Shown: positions 18,105 to 29,837, counted from the first letter of the stretch. The stretch: 64,000 nucleotides of DNA from Mycobacterium gordonae (GCF_002101675.1 NZ_LQOY01000227.1:19738-83737); one strand, 5' to 3'. Notes: generated by a model from the letters alone, not told the origin. Made by a program: numbers and translations.

Positions 18105-19526
18105 TTACAGCGGGATGTTCTTGTGGCGGCCGCGGCGGGCGGGCGCCTGGGCCAGCGCCTCGGTGAGCTTGCTGCGGGTGTGCGACGGGTCGATCTTTTC
18201 GTCCACCACACCGATGTCGATGGCGCTGTCCACACCACCGGCGATCCGCTCGTGCTCGGCGGCCAGCTCATCGTGCAGCGCCTCACGCTCGTGGTCGGGC
18301 GCTGCGGCGAGCTTGCGCTTGTGCAGGATGCCGACGGCGGCCTTGGCGCCCATTACCGCGACCTCGGCGTCCGGCCAGGCGAACACCTTCGTCGCGTTCA
18401 GCGAGCGGGAGTTCATCGCAATGTAGGCCCCGCCGTAGATCTTTCGCGTCACCAGGGTGACCCGCGGAACCGTGGCCTCGCCGAAGGCGTGCAGCAGTTT
18501 GGCGCCGCGTCGCACTACGCCGCCCCACTCCTGATCGACACCGGGCAGGTACCCAGGCACGTCGACGATGACCACCAGCGGGATGCCGAACGCGTCACAC
18601 AGGCGTACGAAACGCGCTGCCTTCTCGGCACTTTCGGAGTTCAGGCAGCCACCGAGCCGCAGTGGGTTGTTGGCCAGCACACCGACCGTACGACCCGAAA
18701 GGCGGCCCAGCCCGACCACCATCGAGGGCGCCCACTTGGCCTGGAATTCTTCGAAAGGCGCTTCAGAGTCGAGCACCGCGTGGACGATCGGGTGCACGTC
18801 ATAGGCCCGTCGCGACGACTCGGGCAGCAGCGCCCGGATGTCGGTGTCGCCGGCCTCTGCCTTGCTGCGGTCGAAATGTCCTTGCTGGCAGAACAATCCG
18901 ACCAGCCGGCGACCACGCTCGTAGGCGTCCAGCTCGTCGTCGGCGACGATGTGGCACACCCCGGACTTCTTGTGGTGGGTTTCGGGCCCGCCCAGGGAAG
19001 CCATGTCGACGTCCTCGCCGGTGACGCTGCGGACCACGTCGGGCCCGGTGACGAAGACGCGGCTTTCCGGCGCCATCACGATGACGTCGGTCAGGGCCGG
19101 ACCGTAGGCAGCGCCGCCGGCGGCGAACCCGACGACCACCGAGATCTGCGGGATGTAGCCGGACGCGCGAATCATGGCTTCGAAAGTGAGCCCGACGGCG
19201 TGCAGCGCCTTGACGCCTTCGGCCAACCGGGCACCACCGGAGTGCCAGATTCCCACGATCGGGCACTGCTCCTCGATGGCGGTGTCGTAGGCGTTGACGA
19301 TGTGCGCGCAACCCTCGACGCCCATCGCCCCGCCCATCACGGTGCCGTCGGTGCAGAACGCAACGGTACGGACGCCGTTGACGGTGCCGGCCGCGGCAAG
19401 CACACCCGAGCGGTCCCGCTCGTGCAGCAGCTCGATGCTGCCGTCGTCGAGGAAGTTGCTCAGACGCAACAGCGGATCGCGGGGGTCGAGCGACTCGCCA
19501 ACCGCCTCGGGGGCCATGATTGTCAT
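18105..19526 (-). CDS. accD6: Acetyl/propionyl-CoA carboxylase beta subunit AccD6
   Basis: The 473-residue carboxyltransferase has two crotonase-like halves. The N-half shows GVEGCAHIVNAYD and WHSGGARLAEGVKAL near residue 108; the C-half shows VVIVDVPGYLPGVDQEWGG near residue 300 and IYGGAYIAMNS near residue 360. AccD6 joins AccA3 to make malonyl-CoA, the extender used by FAS-I and FAS-II in mycolic acid synthesis. It is the last gene of the fabD-acpM-kasA-kasB-accD6 operon, 60 bp behind kasB, the same order as in M. tuberculosis. A short intergenic hairpin region separates it from the convergent glpD1. Confidence 0.95.
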   Translation of the reverse strand: MTIMAPEAVGESLDPRDPLLRLSNFLDDGSIELLHERDRSGVLAAAGTVNGVRTVAFCTDGTVMGGAMGVEGCAHIVNAYDTAIEEQCPIVGIWHSGGARLAEGVKALHAVGLTFEAMIRASGYIPQISVVVGFAAGGAAYGPALTDVIVMAPESRVFVTGPDVVRSVTGEDVDMASLGGPETHHKKSGVCHIVADDELDAYERGRRLVGLFCQQGHFDRSKAEAGDTDIRALLPESSRRAYDVHPIVHAVLDSEAPFEEFQAKWAPSMVVGLGRLSGRTVGVLANNPLRLGGCLNSESAEKAARFVRLCDAFGIPLVVIVDVPGYLPGVDQEWGGVVRRGAKLLHAFGEATVPRVTLVTRKIYGGAYIAMNSRSLNATKVFAWPDAEVAVMGAKAAVGILHKRKLAAAPDHEREALHDELAAEHERIAGGVDSAIDIGVVDEKIDPSHTRSKLTEALAQAPARRGRHKNIPL

Positions 19527-19586
19527 CGCAGATCTCCTAGTTCGCCAATGTTGCTTACGGTTCTATCCCGTGATCCTTGGAGCTTC

Positions 19587-20852
19587 CTAGTAGCGCCCAA
19601 AGGCGATCGCCACGTTGTGACCGCCGAAGCCGAACGAGTTGTTGATCGCGTACTCGTAATTGCCGGATCGAGGCTTGCCGGCCACCACGTCAAGGTCGAT
19701 CTCGGGGTCGAGGTTGACCAGGTTCAGTGTCGGCGGGATGACCTGATCCCGCAACGCGAGCACGGTCAGGATGGACTCCACTGCGCCGACCGCACCCACC
19801 GAGTGGCCGAGAGCAGCTTTCGGTGCGAACACCGCCGGCTTGTTGCTGCCGAGCGCGTTGTTGATGGCCCTGCCTTCGGCCACGTCGCCGACCTGAGTGC
19901 CGGTGGCGTGAGCGTTGACGTGACTGATGTCGCTCGGCTGCAGACCCGCAAGCTGAATCGCCCGCGAGATCGCGTGACCGGCCCGGATCCCGTTGGGGTC
20001 CGGCGCGACCATGTGGAAGCCGTCCGAGGTGATACTGGCGCCCATGATGCGGGCCAGAATGTTGGCACCGCGGGCCTTCGCGTGTTCCTCGGTCTCGATC
20101 ACCATCAACGCGGCGGCCTCGCCGAACACGAAGCCGTCCCGGTCCTTGTCGAACGGACGACAGGCACCTTGTGGGTCATCGTTGTTGGTGGACATCACGA
20201 TTCGCATGTTGGCGAACCCGGCGATCGGTACCGCTTCGATCTTCGTCTCGACACCACCGCAGATCGCGATGTCGGCCTCACCGAGCGCGACCTGCTGCCA
20301 CGCGCGGGCGATGCCCTCGGCCCCGGAGGCGCACGCCGAGATCGGCGTCATCACACCGGCCTTGGCGTGACGCTCCAGGCCCACCGCCGCGGCCGCGCCG
20401 TTGGGCATGTACTTCTGCACCGTCAGCGGGGAGATGGCACGGAAACCGCGGACCCGCATCTCGTCGTAGCCGAACACGAGTTCTTCGGCCGAACCCAAGC
20501 CGGTGCCGATGGAGACCATCAACCGGTTGGTGTCGACCTCCGGTGAGCCGGCGTTCTCCCACACCCGGCGGCCCAGGATGGTGGACATCCGCTGCAGGTA
20601 ACCCGTGCGGCGCAGCTCGATTCGCGTCAGTTGGCTGTCGAACTCCTCCAGCAGGTGCCCGCCGATCTTCACCGGCAGGTCGAACTCCTCGACGAAATCG
20701 TCCTCGAGAACCCGAATCCCGCTTTGCCCGTCGAGCAGACACTTCCATGTGTTCTCGGCGTCTGTTGCCAGTGCGGTCGTCATGGCAATGCCGGTAACGA
20801 CAATATTCGGGAAAGCTTTCCCGGTAACCAGCTCTGTCATGGCTTGTGCCAC
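19587..20852 (-). CDS. kasB: Beta-ketoacyl-ACP synthase KasB (FAS-II)
   Basis: The 421-residue condensing enzyme extends meromycolate chains on AcpM to full length. The thiolase-fold active site shows the catalytic Cys in TPISACASGAEG, the first His in HVNAHATGTQVGD and the second in ALGHSVGAVGA. The GTG at 20852 (MAQAMTELV) has GGAAGGAA 4-5 bases upstream; the ATG at 20840 is the alternative and matches the M. tuberculosis annotation. It follows kasA by 26 bp and is clearly a tandem duplicate of it: the C-termini (YAINNSFGFGGHNVA) are almost identical. Thiolactomycin and isoniazid-type biology is tied to this pair. Confidence 0.95.
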   Translation of the reverse strand: MAQAMTELVTGKAFPNIVVTGIAMTTALATDAENTWKCLLDGQSGIRVLEDDFVEEFDLPVKIGGHLLEEFDSQLTRIELRRTGYLQRMSTILGRRVWENAGSPEVDTNRLMVSIGTGLGSAEELVFGYDEMRVRGFRAISPLTVQKYMPNGAAAAVGLERHAKAGVMTPISACASGAEGIARAWQQVALGEADIAICGGVETKIEAVPIAGFANMRIVMSTNNDDPQGACRPFDKDRDGFVFGEAAALMVIETEEHAKARGANILARIMGASITSDGFHMVAPDPNGIRAGHAISRAIQLAGLQPSDISHVNAHATGTQVGDVAEGRAINNALGSNKPAVFAPKAALGHSVGAVGAVESILTVLALRDQVIPPTLNLVNLDPEIDLDVVAGKPRSGNYEYAINNSFGFGGHNVAIAFGRY

Positions 20853-20878
20853 GTTCCTTCCGTGCTTGATAACGCCAC

Positions 20879-22129
20879 TCAGTAGCGCCCGAACGCGAGC
20901 GCTACGTTGTGGCCGCCGAACCCGAACGAGTTGTTGATCGCGTAGCGGTACTCGCCGTAGCGAGGCTCGCCTGCGACCACATCGAGGTCGATCTCCGGGT
21001 CCGGGGTCTCATAGTTCAACGTCGGTGGTATGACTCCGTCCCGAAGGGTCAGCACCGTAAGGGCCGATTCGAGAGCGCCGACGGCGCCGATCGAATGTCC
21101 GAGCGCCGATTTCGGCGCATAGACGGCGGCGTTTTCGCATCCGGCGACCCGGATCGCGTTGGCCTCGGCAGTGTCACCGATCGGTGTCGCGGTGCCGTGG
21201 GCGTTGACATGGTCGATGTCGCTGGGGGACAAGCCCGCCATCTCCATCGCCCGTCGCATCGCGCCGCCGGCACGGGTGCCGTCGGCTGCAGGTGCGACCA
21301 TGTGGAAGGCGTCCGAGGTGATGCCGGCGCCCATCAGGCGGGCCAGCGGCTTGGCGCCACGGGCCTTGGCGTGCTCCTCGGTCTCGATGATCATCATTGC
21401 CCCGGCCTCGCCGAACACGAACCCGTCCCGGTCCTTGTCGAACGGCCGCGACGCCCGCTCGGGCTCGTCGTTGCGCGTTGACATGGCCCGCATCATCGAG
21501 AACGCCGCGATGGGCAGCGCTTCGATCGGTCCTTCGACGCCACCGCACACCGCGAAATCCGCGTCACCCATGACGATTTGACGCCATGCGTGGGCGATGG
21601 CTTCCGAACCCGACGAACAGGCCGACACCGGAGTGATGACGCCGGCGCGGGCACCGAGTTGCAGGCCAACCACCGCCGCGGCGCCGTTGGGCATGATCAT
21701 CTGAACGGCCAGCGGCGACACCTTGCGGGGGCCGCCCTCGTTCATCAGGTCATAGCTCTCGACGATCCGCTCGGCACCGCCGAGACCGGTGCCGACCACG
21801 ACGCTGAAGCGATCCGGATCGACCTCAGGGCTGCCGGCGGACTCCCACAACTGGCCGCTCAACCACTTGGCGAGCCGCTGGACATACGACATGCGTCGCA
21901 TGTCCAGTCGGCCCATGTGGATGTCGACCGGTTCCTTGAGGTGACCGCCGATCTTGGCCGGCAGGTCCCATTTGGAGACGAAGTCGTCTTCGAGAGTGTG
22001 GATGCCGCTTTCGCCGGCCAACAAGCCCTTCCACGTGCTCTCGATGTCCGGCGCGAGGCATGTCGTCGCCGCGACGGCGGTTACCACAACGCTGGGGTAA
22101 CCGCCATTAGCAGTGGAAGGCTTGGTCAC
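20879..22129 (-). CDS. kasA: Beta-ketoacyl-ACP synthase KasA (FAS-II)
   Basis: The 416-residue protein has the same length as M. tuberculosis KasA, so the usual numbering applies: catalytic Cys171 (PVSACSSGSE), His311 (NAHGTATPIGD) and His345 (ALGHSIGAVGA). It performs the early elongation steps of meromycolate synthesis using malonyl-AcpM. The start is a GTG at 22129 that overlaps the acpM stop codon by 4 bp (GTGA), so it is translationally coupled to acpM. The first residues MTKPSTANGGYPSVVVTAV align directly with the orthologue. Confidence 0.96.
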   Translation of the reverse strand: MTKPSTANGGYPSVVVTAVAATTCLAPDIESTWKGLLAGESGIHTLEDDFVSKWDLPAKIGGHLKEPVDIHMGRLDMRRMSYVQRLAKWLSGQLWESAGSPEVDPDRFSVVVGTGLGGAERIVESYDLMNEGGPRKVSPLAVQMIMPNGAAAVVGLQLGARAGVITPVSACSSGSEAIAHAWRQIVMGDADFAVCGGVEGPIEALPIAAFSMMRAMSTRNDEPERASRPFDKDRDGFVFGEAGAMMIIETEEHAKARGAKPLARLMGAGITSDAFHMVAPAADGTRAGGAMRRAMEMAGLSPSDIDHVNAHGTATPIGDTAEANAIRVAGCENAAVYAPKSALGHSIGAVGALESALTVLTLRDGVIPPTLNYETPDPEIDLDVVAGEPRYGEYRYAINNSFGFGGHNVALAFGRY

Positions 22130-22473
22130 TTGCTGTCTGCTTCCAGCCTCGCCTTGACGTTGGCAACGGCCTCGGGGTTGTCGGTCTCCAGCTTGGCGCG
22201 CAGCGCCTCGGCAGCCTCGGGGTTCTCTTCCTCGAGCTTCTGGATGTAGGCGACGACGTCACCGACGGTACGCAGACCAGCGAGGTCCTCGTCCGGGATC
22301 TTCACGCCGTACTTGTCCTCGGTCTGCACGGCGATCTCCACCATCGACAGCGAGTCGATGTCCAGGTCGTCGACGAACGACTTCTCCGGGGTGACCTCCG
22401 ACGGCTCGATACCGGTGACCTCTTCGATGATCTCGGCGATACCGGCGATGATTTCTTCCTGACTGACGGCCAC
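22126..22473 (-). CDS. acpM: Meromycolate extension acyl carrier protein AcpM
   Basis: A 115-residue acidic carrier protein. Ser41 in DIDSLSMVE is the 4'-phosphopantetheine attachment site. The C-terminal extension of about 35 Ala/Glu-rich residues beyond the usual 80-residue ACP is characteristic of mycobacterial AcpM. A GAAGGGAA site precedes the ATG at 22473. It lies 76 bp behind fabD and overlaps kasA by 4 bp. Confidence 0.96.
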   Translation of the reverse strand: MAVSQEEIIAGIAEIIEEVTGIEPSEVTPEKSFVDDLDIDSLSMVEIAVQTEDKYGVKIPDEDLAGLRTVGDVVAYIQKLEEENPEAAEALRAKLETDNPEAVANVKARLEADSK

Positions 22474-22548
22474 AGTTAGTTCCCTTCGTAATGTGTTGTG
22501 TGTAAACCGATTTGACGTGCTTAATGGGCTCTGGAGTAGAGCGGGCGG

Positions 22549-23457
22549 TTAGAGATTCGCCAACTCGTCCAGATCTGCGGGTGACTTGACGGCTCGCGTC
22601 GGAACCCCCCGAAGTTCGCGTTTGGCGATACCGGTGAGAGTGCCCGCGGGCGGGAACTCCACGATCGCCGTGACATTCTGCTCCCGCATGAATGCGGTGC
22701 ACAGGTCCCAGCGCACCGGCCGGGTCAGCTGGGAAACCAGGGTCTTCATCGCGGCTTCCGCCGAAGCGACCGGCTTCCCGTCGTAGTTGGACAGCAGGGT
22801 GGCCGTGGGCTCGGCGGTCGCGATGCCGGCCGCCGCAGCGGCGTAGCCGTCCAGCGCCGGCGCCATGAACTCGGTGTGGAACGCTCCGGCCACCCCCAGC
22901 GCACGGACCCGGGCCTTGGCCGGCGGGTCCTCGGCAAGCTTCTCGAGCGCGGTCAGGCGACCGGCGGCCACGATCTGGCCGGCAGCGTTGCGGTTGGCGG
23001 GCACCAGGTCGAGCTGCTCGAGACGCGTCAGCACCTCAGACTCGTCTCCACCGAGCACCGCCGACATACCGGTGGGCTCGGCGGCACACGCCTTGGCCAT
23101 CTCCGCGCCACGGGTGGCGGCGAGCATGACGGCGTCGTCGGCGGCCATCACCCCGGCGATCGCGTAGGCCGCGATCTCACCGACGGAGTGGCCCGCGATG
23201 ACGAAGTCCTGGCCGGACAGCAGCCCTCGCCTGGTCAGCTCCTGGTGAGCGAGCAGCGTGGCGGCCACGATCAGGGGCTGGGCGATCGCGGTGTCGGTGA
23301 TCTCCTCGGTCGAGGCCGTGGTGCCCAGCCGCGCCAAGTCCAGGCCACTGGCCGTCGACCATGCCGAAATCTGGTCTGCTGCGCCTGGCAGTTCCAGCCA
23401 TGGCGACAGCATTCCCTCAGTCTGGGAGCCCTGTCCGGGCGCAAGCAAAGCGATCAC
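22549..23457 (-). CDS. fabD: Malonyl-CoA:AcpM transacylase FabD
   Basis: The 302-residue acyltransferase loads malonate from CoA onto AcpM. It begins MIALLAPGQGSQTEGM with the family's GQGSQ, has the nucleophile Ser in IAGHSVGEIAAYA near residue 91 and the catalytic His in GAFHTEFM near residue 195. It is the first gene of the FAS-II operon. The 140-bp region between it and mabR is AT-rich and carries a palindromic operator (23524-23544). Confidence 0.95.
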   Translation of the reverse strand: MIALLAPGQGSQTEGMLSPWLELPGAADQISAWSTASGLDLARLGTTASTEEITDTAIAQPLIVAATLLAHQELTRRGLLSGQDFVIAGHSVGEIAAYAIAGVMAADDAVMLAATRGAEMAKACAAEPTGMSAVLGGDESEVLTRLEQLDLVPANRNAAGQIVAAGRLTALEKLAEDPPAKARVRALGVAGAFHTEFMAPALDGYAAAAAGIATAEPTATLLSNYDGKPVASAEAAMKTLVSQLTRPVRWDLCTAFMREQNVTAIVEFPPAGTLTGIAKRELRGVPTRAVKSPADLDELANL

Positions 23458-23523
23458 GTGTCTAAGAGAACACTGTGAAGACGGATTTGCGGGGTGTAAC
23501 AGATTATGAACCTCGTCTTAGGT

Positions 23524-23544
23524 TTTTGTATACATCCCACAAAA
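23524..23544. promoter_or_regulatory. Inverted repeat upstream of the FAS-II operon, probable MabR operator
   Basis: The sequence contains TTTTGT, 9 bases, ACAAAA, a perfect 6-bp inverted repeat in the AT-rich gap between fabD and the upstream PucR-type regulator gene. The regulator of this operon in M. tuberculosis (MabR, Rv2242) is known to bind an inverted repeat here. The assignment rests on that and on the location. Confidence 0.6.
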
Positions 23545-23597
23545 TAGCTCCGTAAGCTACGTGTTTGAGATACACCCGCTATCTGTCATCTAAATCA

Positions 23598-24914
23598 CTA
23601 TCGTCCGGAAACGGCGCCGGAACCCCCTCTGACCGGCGGCGGAAGCTGTGGGACCGGAATGTTGGCGGCGCTGGAAGTCTGCGTCGGGTAGTTGAGCTGG
23701 CCCACCGTCGCCGCCACCCGCAGGACGTACGCATCGCGTGGTTGGGTGGGATCACGCCCGGTGAAGTCGGTGATCCGCTTGAGTCGGTAGCGCACGGTGT
23801 TTGGATGAACGAACAACTTCCTGGCACAAGCCTCAATAGCGCCGCCGGAATCTAAGAAAGCGTCCAGGGTCTCGACGAGGGTCGGACCGGCGTCGGCAAG
23901 CGGCCGCATCACGTCGGTGTGCAGCGCCACGATCGCCGACGCATCGCCCATCAGCGCGCGTTCGGGCAGCAGCTCCCGCGCCAGCACCGGCCGCGGGGCT
24001 CCGCGCCAGCCGGCGACCGCGTTCATTCCCGAAATCGCCTCGCTGGCGCTGTGATAGGCCGCGGTGAGCATTGGCGCCGTCGGCCCGATCACTACCGGCT
24101 TGTCGGCGAAGGCGACCAGTATGTCCTTGAGGAACTTGTCGGTGAGCGACAGCTGACCCGAGACGATCGCCACCAGCCAGGTGCCGTGCACGTCGGTCAG
24201 GGCGGCCCGGCCGTGTCGGGTGGCGATGTCGCGCAGATCCTGGCTGGCGCGCTCGCTGCCGTTGTCGCCGTTGGGGCGCCCCGGCGCCGGCGTGCCGACG
24301 ATGACGGTGGCCGGTGCGGTGGTGTCCCAGTTCAGCGCGGCCGCCCGGGAGAGCAGCTCGGGGCCGGTGTCACCGCGGACGACGGCGTCGACGACGCTGG
24401 CCTCCATCCGGCTGTCCCACGCGCCGCGGGCTTCTGCGGCGTCGGCGTACGCGGTGGCCGCGGTGAAGGCCAGATCGCGGCTGTATTTCAGGATCCCCAC
24501 CGTCAGCGCCGTCAACTGTTCCTCGTTGCGGGCCAGCAGCGGCACCACTTCCTCGAAGAACTCCATGGTGACCCGCACCATGTCCACGGTGTGGCGCAGC
24601 GCGATGCGCCGGGTCAGGTCCTGGGGCACCAGTTCAAAGGCCTGTGCGGTGTAGCTGACGTCGCTGTGGGGGTCTTGCATCCACTCGACGAAGTTGACCA
24701 CGGCCGTCTGCACCACCAGGGCCACGCTGGCGCGCTGAGAGGCTTCCAGGTCCCCGAAGAAAGGCAGCCGCTCTTGCATGGCCGAGACCGCTTCGGTGGC
24801 CAGCCGCCCCGAGTACTGCTTGAGCCGACGCAGCAGGGAGTCGGGCACGGTGTCCAGCAGCTCCAGCGGCGACCTGGGACGCCCCAGCTGCTGCGCCAAG
24901 TTGTTGTCAGCCAC
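23598..24914 (-). CDS. mabR: PucR/CdaR-type transcriptional regulator of mycolic acid synthesis (MabR, Rv2242)
   Basis: The 438-residue protein has an N-terminal sensory part, a middle GGDEF-related CdaR-like region and a C-terminal helix-turn-helix of the PucR family. The latter is seen at about residues 345-395 (LVETLDAFLDSGGAIEACA, LFVHPNTVRYRLKRI). MabR controls the FAS-II operon directly downstream. The C-terminus carries about 35 extra residues rich in Pro, Ser and Gly (PVPQLPPPVRGG) compared with my memory of the M. tuberculosis protein. The ATG at 24914 is the first start after the hairpin region. Confidence 0.9.
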   Translation of the reverse strand: MADNNLAQQLGRPRSPLELLDTVPDSLLRRLKQYSGRLATEAVSAMQERLPFFGDLEASQRASVALVVQTAVVNFVEWMQDPHSDVSYTAQAFELVPQDLTRRIALRHTVDMVRVTMEFFEEVVPLLARNEEQLTALTVGILKYSRDLAFTAATAYADAAEARGAWDSRMEASVVDAVVRGDTGPELLSRAAALNWDTTAPATVIVGTPAPGRPNGDNGSERASQDLRDIATRHGRAALTDVHGTWLVAIVSGQLSLTDKFLKDILVAFADKPVVIGPTAPMLTAAYHSASEAISGMNAVAGWRGAPRPVLARELLPERALMGDASAIVALHTDVMRPLADAGPTLVETLDAFLDSGGAIEACARKLFVHPNTVRYRLKRITDFTGRDPTQPRDAYVLRVAATVGQLNYPTQTSSAANIPVPQLPPPVRGGSGAVSGR

Positions 24915-24973
24915 CCCTAAAAGCTACGCCCTTTTTCTAGGGGATTCCGCTAAAAGGGCGTGCGCCTCTGCGC

Positions 24974-25037
24974 CGCCGAGCGTGACGCCACAGTCACGCT
25001 CGGCGCCGAACGTGACTGCACAGTCACGCTCGGCGCC
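24974..25037. repeat. Two tandem overlapping hairpins between aceE and mabR
   Basis: The first is CGCCGAGCGTGA, 8-base loop, TCACGCTCGGCG (24974-25005). The second is GGCGCCGAACGTGA, 8-base loop, TCACGCTCGGCGCC (25002-25037), sharing an arm with the first and differing by single bases. Position 3' of aceE suggests termination or mRNA stabilisation. The tandem duplication marks it as a repeat element rather than a simple terminator. Confidence 0.7.
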
Positions 25038-25055
25038 AAACGAGAGGCAGCGCTC

Positions 25056-27845
<2,790 letters not shown>

Positions 27846-28005
27846 CTTCCGCTCCTGTAGTCGGCATGGGTGATGCTCGAGTGATCGTCCCTCTATCGTG
27901 CCGCACCGGCGTCCCCGGCGGGTACCCGTGTGCCCGTCTCGGGTGCCACACCGAAGTCGGTGCTAATGGGGCAGATGGGATCGCGACCCGGTAACGTCAG
28001 ACCCC

Positions 28006-28590
28006 GTGCTCATCGGATGGCGCGCCGTCCCTCGCAGGCGCGTGGGGGCCTTCCCCAGGCGAGGCGCTCTGGCTCTCGGGTCCATCGCTGTGGTGGCTAT
28101 CGGCATCGTCGGCTGTACGAAGGTCACCGAAGGGACCGCAGCACCCGACACCAACGTCGCCCCCGCGTACCGATCCTCGGTGTCGGCGTCGGTGTCGGCG
28201 TCGTCGGTGACGTCCAGCGTGCGGGAATCTCAGCGCATCGCGTCGGTCACCACCAGGGCGATCCGCACGTCGTGCGACACCCTGGCGACCACCAGTAAGG
28301 AAGCGATCGACAAGGTCAACGCCTTCGTCGCGGCCTTCAACGGCGGCAAGAACACCGGGCCCGCCGAAGGTCCGGCCATCGACGCGCTCAACGCCAGCGC
28401 CTCGGCGGTGGAGAACAGCTACAGCGACGCCCTGCCGGGCCAGATGCGCGATGCGATGAACACCTACAACGACGCCGCCCGGCAGGTGGCCAACGCGATC
28501 GGCACGCACGCGTCCACCGGTGAGTTCAACCGGCGGGTCGACCGGCTCAACGACGCCAAGACCAAGGCGTTGAAAATGTGCGTGGGTTAG
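28006..28590 (+). CDS. Probable lipoprotein (Rv2240c-like)
   Basis: A 194-residue protein starting at GTG 28006. An Arg-rich N-terminus (PRRRVGAFPRRG) is followed by a hydrophobic segment and a lipobox-like VGC with Cys near residue 37. The mature part is Ser/Val-rich (SVSASVSASSV), then helical, with Cys residues at TSCDTL and KMCVG that could pair. No enzyme motif is seen. By position it matches Rv2240c. The unusually long n-region leaves open a downstream start or twin-arginine-like handling. Confidence 0.75.
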   Translation: MLIGWRAVPRRRVGAFPRRGALALGSIAVVAIGIVGCTKVTEGTAAPDTNVAPAYRSSVSASVSASSVTSSVRESQRIASVTTRAIRTSCDTLATTSKEAIDKVNAFVAAFNGGKNTGPAEGPAIDALNASASAVENSYSDALPGQMRDAMNTYNDAARQVANAIGTHASTGEFNRRVDRLNDAKTKALKMCVG

Positions 28591-28660
28591 CCGTATGAAG
28601 CTAGTAGTGCCTGTGCGACGATTACGCTTGTCGCTCTCGGTTGTCTAAGGAGGTTTCACG

Positions 28661-29071
28661 GTGGTCGCGGCGGATCACGCTCGCAAACTGGGCATCCAAC
28701 GGGACCAGGTCGTCCAGGAGTGGGGCTGGGACGAAGACACCGACGACGACATCCGCGCTGATGTCGAGGATGCCTGTGGCGGCGAATTGCTCGATGAGGA
28801 CACCGACGAGGTCGTCGACGTCGTCCTGCTGTGGTACCGCGACGGTGACGGGGACCTGGTGGACCTGTTGATGGACGCGATCAGTCCGCTGGCCGAGGAC
28901 GGCGTGATCTGGGTGCTGACCCCCAAGACGGGCCGGCCCGGTCACGTGTTGCCAGCCGACATCGCCGAAGCGGCCCCCACGGCGGGGCTGATGCCGACGT
29001 CGTCGGTCAACCTGGGCAACTGGGCGGCCAGCCGGTTGGTTCAGCCGAAGTCGCGGGCCGGGAAGCGCTGA
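28661..29071 (+). CDS. DUF3052 conserved protein (Rv2239c-like)
   Basis: A 136-residue acidic protein translated from a GTG at 28661 behind a perfect AAGGAGG at 28648-28654. It has the conserved actinobacterial DUF3052 pattern: VVQEWGWDEDTDDDIRAD, then DVVLLWYRDGDGDLVDLL and a TPKTGRPGHV C-terminal part. It ends at the first base of the ahpE start codon (TGATG), giving one-base coupling. The function is unknown; the pairing with ahpE is conserved in M. tuberculosis. Confidence 0.88.
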   Translation: MVAADHARKLGIQRDQVVQEWGWDEDTDDDIRADVEDACGGELLDEDTDEVVDVVLLWYRDGDGDLVDLLMDAISPLAEDGVIWVLTPKTGRPGHVLPADIAEAAPTAGLMPTSSVNLGNWAASRLVQPKSRAGKR

Positions 29072-29532
29072 TGCTCGACGTCGGAGCCACCGCCCCCGAC
29101 TTCACGCTGCGCGACCAGAATCAGCAGCCCGTCACGCTGAGCGGCTACCGCGGGGCCAAGAATGTGCTGCTGGTGTTCTTCCCGCTGGCCTTTACCGGCA
29201 TCTGCCAGGGCGAGCTGGACCAGGTGCGGGACAACCTGCCGGAGTTCGAGAACGACGACAGCGCGGTGCTGGCCATCTCGGTGGGGCCGCCGCCGACCCA
29301 CAAGATCTGGGCGGTGCAGAGCGGATTCCTGTTCCCCGTGCTGTCGGACTTTTGGCCACACGGGGAAGTCAGCCAGGCGTACGGGGTGTTCAACGACGCG
29401 GCGGGCATCTCCAACCGCGGCACCTTCGTGGTCGACAAGTCGGGGATCATCCGGTTCGCCGAGATGAAGCAGCCCGGCGAGGCGCGTGATCGTGCGCTGT
29501 GGACCCAGGCGCTGGGTGCATTGCGCGGCTAG
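29071..29532 (+). CDS. ahpE: One-cysteine peroxiredoxin AhpE
   Basis: The 153-residue thioredoxin-fold protein has its peroxidatic cysteine at residue 45 in FTGICQGELD, with Thr42 nearby. No resolving Cys is present, as in M. tuberculosis AhpE (Rv2238c). It reduces hydroperoxides and peroxynitrite, recycled by mycothiol and mycoredoxin. It is coupled to the DUF3052 gene by a one-base overlap and followed 46 bp later by tRNA-Val. Confidence 0.94.
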   Translation: MLDVGATAPDFTLRDQNQQPVTLSGYRGAKNVLLVFFPLAFTGICQGELDQVRDNLPEFENDDSAVLAISVGPPPTHKIWAVQSGFLFPVLSDFWPHGEVSQAYGVFNDAAGISNRGTFVVDKSGIIRFAEMKQPGEARDRALWTQALGALRG

Positions 29533-29578
29533 TTTTGAGTGGTTGGGGCTTCGGCGTGTAGCCTGCGCCGGGGCATAA

Positions 29579-29650
29579 GGGCGCGTAGCTCAGTGGTAGA
29601 GCTCTGGTTTTACACACCAGCGGTCGGCGGTTCGATACCGTCCGCGCCCA
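29579..29650 (+). tRNA. tRNA-Val (anticodon UAC)
   Basis: All arms of the cloverleaf can be drawn. Acceptor stem GGGCGCG pairs with CGCGCCC, the D stem is GCTC/GAGC and the anticodon stem CTGGT/ACCAG holds the loop TTTACAC (anticodon TAC, read as UAC). The T stem closes TTCGATA. The discriminator is A; the CCA end is not encoded. It marks the end of the conserved block. Confidence 0.93.
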
Positions 29651-29657
29651 CTCTGGC

Positions 29658-29715
29658 CGAGCAGACGTTAAGGCGCCCATTTCGTGCCGAAATGAGGCGC
29701 CTTAACGTCTGCTCG
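29658..29715. terminator. Hairpin, GAGCAGACG family copy 3
   Basis: Arms CGAGCAGACGTTAAGGCGCC / GGCGCCTTAACGTCTGCTCG close around CATTTCGTGCCGAAATGA, which itself folds. It follows tRNA-Val by 7 bases. Its centre is shared almost exactly with the copy at 38045-38102. Confidence 0.75.
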
Positions 29716-29837
29716 CGCAGCTCAGCGGTCAGTGCGGCGTTTCGTCGAGTCCGGGGACACGATCAGACGCGTTTCGACCTCAGTGCGACAGCCGTTAGCT
29801 GTTCTTCTGCCGTGACCTATGCGATTGAGATCAGGCC

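Noticed and set aside
17898..20546. 882-codon open frame opposite accD6 and kasB
   Set aside because: It mirrors strongly coding genes on the other strand and has Arg/His/Gly/Asp-rich composition typical of high-GC antisense frames.
29579..29650. tRNA-Val as an attachment site
   Set aside because: No direct repeat of its 3' end is seen within the window.
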